A DNA stretch of 64,000 nucleotides from Psychrobium sp051201665. GTDB taxonomy: Bacteria > Pseudomonadota > Gammaproteobacteria > Enterobacterales > Psychrobiaceae. The stretch is from the NCBI RefSeq assembly GCF_051201665.1, contig NZ_CP179210.1, positions 1,922,001 to 1,986,000 on the forward strand, written 5' to 3'. The notes under the pieces are model-generated. The model had not been told where the DNA came from. It was given only the letters and a program-made list of their open reading frames with translations, and searched no databases. This document shows, piece after piece, positions 61,322 to 64,000 of this stretch (its first letter is position 1; every line of letters starts with the position of its first letter). The translations under genes were made by a program, and so were the position numbers.

Positions 61322-62998
61322 TTAATTTTTATATAGTCCATCTAACGATGGTTTAGCTGTCACTTTGTTATTTTTCATAAATGCGACAACACATTGCTTT
61401 AGTGCTTTGGTATCGCATTTTTGTGGTTGCTGACTGTATGTATTTTGCGCCAATTGTTGATAATACTCCGCGATATTGGCGGTAATGACAGCTCGATCTG
61501 ACAGCGTTTTATTAAAATCGTTTTTTAACCACAATGGCAATAATTTCATCACCTTGGTTAGGTCATTGTTATCCAAAGCGGTGATGAGTGTAACATAACT
61601 TACACTTTTAATTTCAAGTGATTTTGACTGACGTAATGGCTGTTTTATAACCTGTTGACGCAGTCTGACAATATAAAATAGGGCAATGGTCAACAAGATA
61701 AACAAAATAGCCGATACAATGAGCCACAGATAGCTTGGCGGCGTGGTGATAGTTGTTTGTTGCGGCGCAATAGGCAGCGGTTTCGACACGGCAACAGGAG
61801 TTGGCTGAATCGGCGTCGCAGACGGTAGAGGGGCATTGTCTGTGACCTCAATCGTTTTAGACGCAATGGTTGCCCACTCTACGCTCTCTGTATTGACGTT
61901 AAACCAAGGAATACGCACTTCTGGAATAGTGATACTGCCAGCCTTGCTCGGAATAATAGCTAACTTTTGCACAACTTGTGAAATAAGCGTGTTGCCACTA
62001 AATCCTTTCTTAAACAATGGTTTATCGGGGTAGGCCTGTAAATTTATCCCTGTATCTATGTTAATTTCTGGCATCTGTTCAGTTGATACATTCGCGGCGG
62101 ATAATGTAAGCGTGCGCGTAATTGGCTCCCCAACTTTATAGACATCAGCGCTTGGCCACTCATCTTCGAGCGTAACAATCGGCGAGGCTAGCCATTGGCC
62201 CGGAAAATCATTAGGGATAGGTTTGACAATGATTTGTTCATTATCACCCACTAAGGAAATTGGCTTTGAACGGCCATAGCCATACTGACTGATATCACCA
62301 CGGAAAATCGTTCCTTGTAAATCGAAAGTCCCAGCTTGCGACGGTGTAATACTATAGCGGCGGGTTATTGTTCTGTATCGCTTACCGTCGATAATTTCAC
62401 TGGCATCTTCATCTTCATTCATTTGCACAACATCACCACCAATCAGGCTTGGTGCTTGCAAGTTGGCGCGTTGAAGGCGTGTACCGATAAATAATTTTAT
62501 GGTGTAGATAATAGGCTGGCCAATATAAGTGGTTTTTGTGGAAATATCTGTTTCCAATTTCACTTCTTGATTTTCCTCACTAGCTTGTGTTCGTTCTACA
62601 ATGTTCATGGAAATTGGTTGGCTTGATACCCCATCTGCGCTCAGGGCTGGAATTGTATATTGTCCTGGCGTTCTAGCAATCAGCGCCACACGCCAAGTCG
62701 TTTGCTGCGTCATACTGCCATTGAGAATTTGTGTGTTTGTTTGCCCAACGATAAAGTCTTTAAGCAATGGTTTGGTATCCAAAGCATTATTGTTGACGGA
62801 ATCGTCAGCGACTGCTGTTAGAAAGAATGTCTCACCCGCCATTGCTGGGTTTCTGTCAACACTTACTTTGAGGGTAGTGGTAGCAAATGTTTGACTTGCA
62901 AAAAAGCTAAATGCAAGCGTGAGGACTAACAATTTCATTGCATGCTTTAATGTCGCTATTTGCGGCGGGATTAAATGATTCACTTGTTCGTTTACCAC
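61322..62998 (-). CDS. batD: BatD family membrane protein
   Basis: 558 residues by the longest frame. A signal peptide begins at codon 21 (MKLLVLTLAFSFFASQTFA). The BatD N-terminal domain follows (VSVDRNPAMAGETFFLTAVA, YTIPALSADG, GKRYRTITRRYSITPSQAG), then a membrane segment near residues 424-445 (LWLIVSAILFILLTIALFYIV) and a cytoplasmic tail. Bat proteins work with a MoxR ATPase; their role in stress tolerance is not well defined. The GTG start overlaps the batB/C gene by 7 bases. Confidence 0.85.
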   Translation of the reverse strand: MVNEQVNHLIPPQIATLKHAMKLLVLTLAFSFFASQTFATTTLKVSVDRNPAMAGETFFLTAVADDSVNNNALDTKPLLKDFIVGQTNTQILNGSMTQQTTWRVALIARTPGQYTIPALSADGVSSQPISMNIVERTQASEENQEVKLETDISTKTTYIGQPIIYTIKLFIGTRLQRANLQAPSLIGGDVVQMNEDEDASEIIDGKRYRTITRRYSITPSQAGTFDLQGTIFRGDISQYGYGRSKPISLVGDNEQIIVKPIPNDFPGQWLASPIVTLEDEWPSADVYKVGEPITRTLTLSAANVSTEQMPEINIDTGINLQAYPDKPLFKKGFSGNTLISQVVQKLAIIPSKAGSITIPEVRIPWFNVNTESVEWATIASKTIEVTDNAPLPSATPIQPTPVAVSKPLPIAPQQTTITTPPSYLWLIVSAILFILLTIALFYIVRLRQQVIKQPLRQSKSLEIKSVSYVTLITALDNNDLTKVMKLLPLWLKNDFNKTLSDRAVITANIAEYYQQLAQNTYSQQPQKCDTKALKQCVVAFMKNNKVTAKPSLDGLYKN

Positions 62999-64000
62999 TT
63001 CTTACGTTCCTTTGTTGTCACTCGTTGATATTGACGTTTTCGTGCCTCGACAGCCATCTTATTCTTTAACAATAAAGAGGGATCATCTGGGATCTTTTTG
63101 ACTAATTGGTTGAGACGTTGAAGCTGTTCAGGTGTTAAGTTTTCCTCGTTAAACAGCTGCTGCTTTTGCTGGGCTGCTTGCTTTTCTTTCGCTTGCTGCG
63201 CTTTTTCTTCGTCAGTTAGTTCTTTTGCTTCTTTCGATTCCTGTGCTTGTTGTTCATCAGACGACTGAGATGATTGTTGCTCGTTCTGTTTACTTTGATC
63301 ATCAGACTCTTCAGGTTGTCCTTGTTGTGACTGGTTATCACCCGATTGTTGATCTTTGTCCTGACTTTGGCCGTCTTGACCTTCTTGTTGATCTTGATTG
63401 TCGGAATTTTGTTGCGATGAGTCTTGGTCTTCACCGTCACCTTGCTGGCCGTCTTGAGATTGCTGTTGCTTAAGTAATCCTTTTATCGCTTCAAGGTTCT
63501 CTTTGGCATTGGGGAAATCCGGTTCTTTTTCTATAAGTGACTCTAATCTTTCAATGGCTCCTTCATAGTTCTCCATCTTGGCAAGTGCATTAGCTTGATT
63601 AAATAGCCCCTTAGAGGTTGGATCATTCTCAAACGCATGAAGCGCTTGTTCATAGTTACCTTGTTTATAATGAGATGCGCCGCGCCATTGTGGATCATTA
63701 AAATCGGCGAGCGCTTTATCATAGTTCTGTTGTTGATAAGCGTCAAAACCACGTTGATTATCGCTCTTCCAAAGCGTGTCCCACCAGTTTTCAGTGGTAT
63801 CCTTTTGATTGATACTTTTTGCTATCTCTGTGTTCGTGACTAATGCGGACTTTTGTTGGCTAAGCGCTGTCGCGGCAAGGACAGGTTGCGGTAGATAACT
63901 CATCACAAGTGATAACCCAATGAGGCTAGCAAGTGCGCCAGGACGAAAGGCAACGAGTGCAAATGGCAGGATAAGTAACACTAAATATGGCCCTATTTCG
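62992..64000 (-). CDS. BatB/BatC fusion (VWA-TPR protein), C-terminal part
   Basis: Partial: the frame is open to the right edge (EIGPYLVLLILPFALVAF just inside it), so the start lies outside. That segment resembles the last membrane helix of BatB VWA proteins. After a short loop there are TPR-like repeats (RGFDAYQQQNYDKALADF, YKQGNYEQALHAFEND, NALAKMENYEGAIERLES). A long Gln/Asp/Ser-rich low-complexity region follows, then the C-terminus (LTPEQLQRLNQLVKKIPDDP, LLKNKM). BatB with BatC fused is common in gammaproteobacteria. Upstream of batD, translationally coupled. Confidence 0.82.
   Translation of the reverse strand, partial: EIGPYLVLLILPFALVAFRPGALASLIGLSLVMSYLPQPVLAATALSQQKSALVTNTEIAKSINQKDTTENWWDTLWKSDNQRGFDAYQQQNYDKALADFNDPQWRGASHYKQGNYEQALHAFENDPTSKGLFNQANALAKMENYEGAIERLESLIEKEPDFPNAKENLEAIKGLLKQQQSQDGQQGDGEDQDSSQQNSDNQDQQEGQDGQSQDKDQQSGDNQSQQGQPEESDDQSKQNEQQSSQSSDEQQAQESKEAKELTDEEKAQQAKEKQAAQQKQQLFNEENLTPEQLQRLNQLVKKIPDDPSLLLKNKMAVEARKRQYQRVTTKERKKW

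Overview
The window looks like chromosomal DNA of a marine gammaproteobacterium of the order Alteromonadales (Colwellia/Thalassotalea/Shewanella-like). This is inferred from gene order and protein similarity recalled from memory; no database was searched. Supporting points are the yciI-yciB-trpABCFDGE block divergent from rnm-yciO-scpAB-rluB, the pdxB-usg-fimV-truA-accD-folC-dedD-cvpA-purF order, a FecI/FecR/TonB-receptor set, and small repeats with ATACCAATTGC ends.

Layout. 1-12.8 kb: a frame-disrupted HD-GYP gene, yciI, yciB, and the complete trp operon on the minus strand. The operon is preceded by a leader peptide with three consecutive Trp codons and an attenuator hairpin. The divergent plus-strand operon is rnm-yciO-scpA-scpB-rluB. 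12.8-17.5 kb: a cell-surface-signalling trio of ECF sigma, FecR-like anti-sigma and STN-containing TonB-dependent receptor. 17.6-21.9 kb: one chemoreceptor gene destroyed by a 158-bp MITE insertion, a nonsense codon, and an ISAs1-family element that itself carries a nested IS3-family element. 22.2-23.9 kb: cmoA-cmoB. 24.0-25.0 kb: a decayed IS3-family remnant. 25.0-28.4 kb: an AT-rich accessory cassette of three minus-strand genes. They encode a secreted six-cysteine protein whose frame breaks at a GA dinucleotide repeat, a membrane-anchored protein with ankyrin-like repeats, and a DsbC-like disulfide isomerase. I cannot assign this cassette to a described system. 28.7-32.9 kb: aspS and ruvCAB. 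32.9-34.4 kb: an IS66-family element next to a truncated membrane ORF. 34.7-36.6 kb: a catabolic pair of class II aldolase and enolase-superfamily dehydratase. 36.9-43.5 kb: a cold-shock gene, a ThrE-type exporter, a LETM1-like small protein, argA, trmN6 and mnmC. 43.5-58.2 kb: fabB, an orphan gene, then the pdxB-to-purF housekeeping run, including a fimV with two large in-frame tandem-repeat arrays. 58.4-64 kb: putP, an ECF sigma/DUF3379 pair, batD and a batB/batC fusion running off the right edge.

How the genes work together. Most of the window is core metabolism and information processing: tryptophan synthesis, tRNA and rRNA modification, recombination, fatty-acid, folate and purine synthesis. 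The accessory signal is concentrated at 17.6-36.6 kb, where four kinds of mobile sequence occur. Three copies of a MITE of about 159 bp lie at 21.2, 37.3 and 45.6 kb. No tRNA, rRNA or CRISPR array was recognised.
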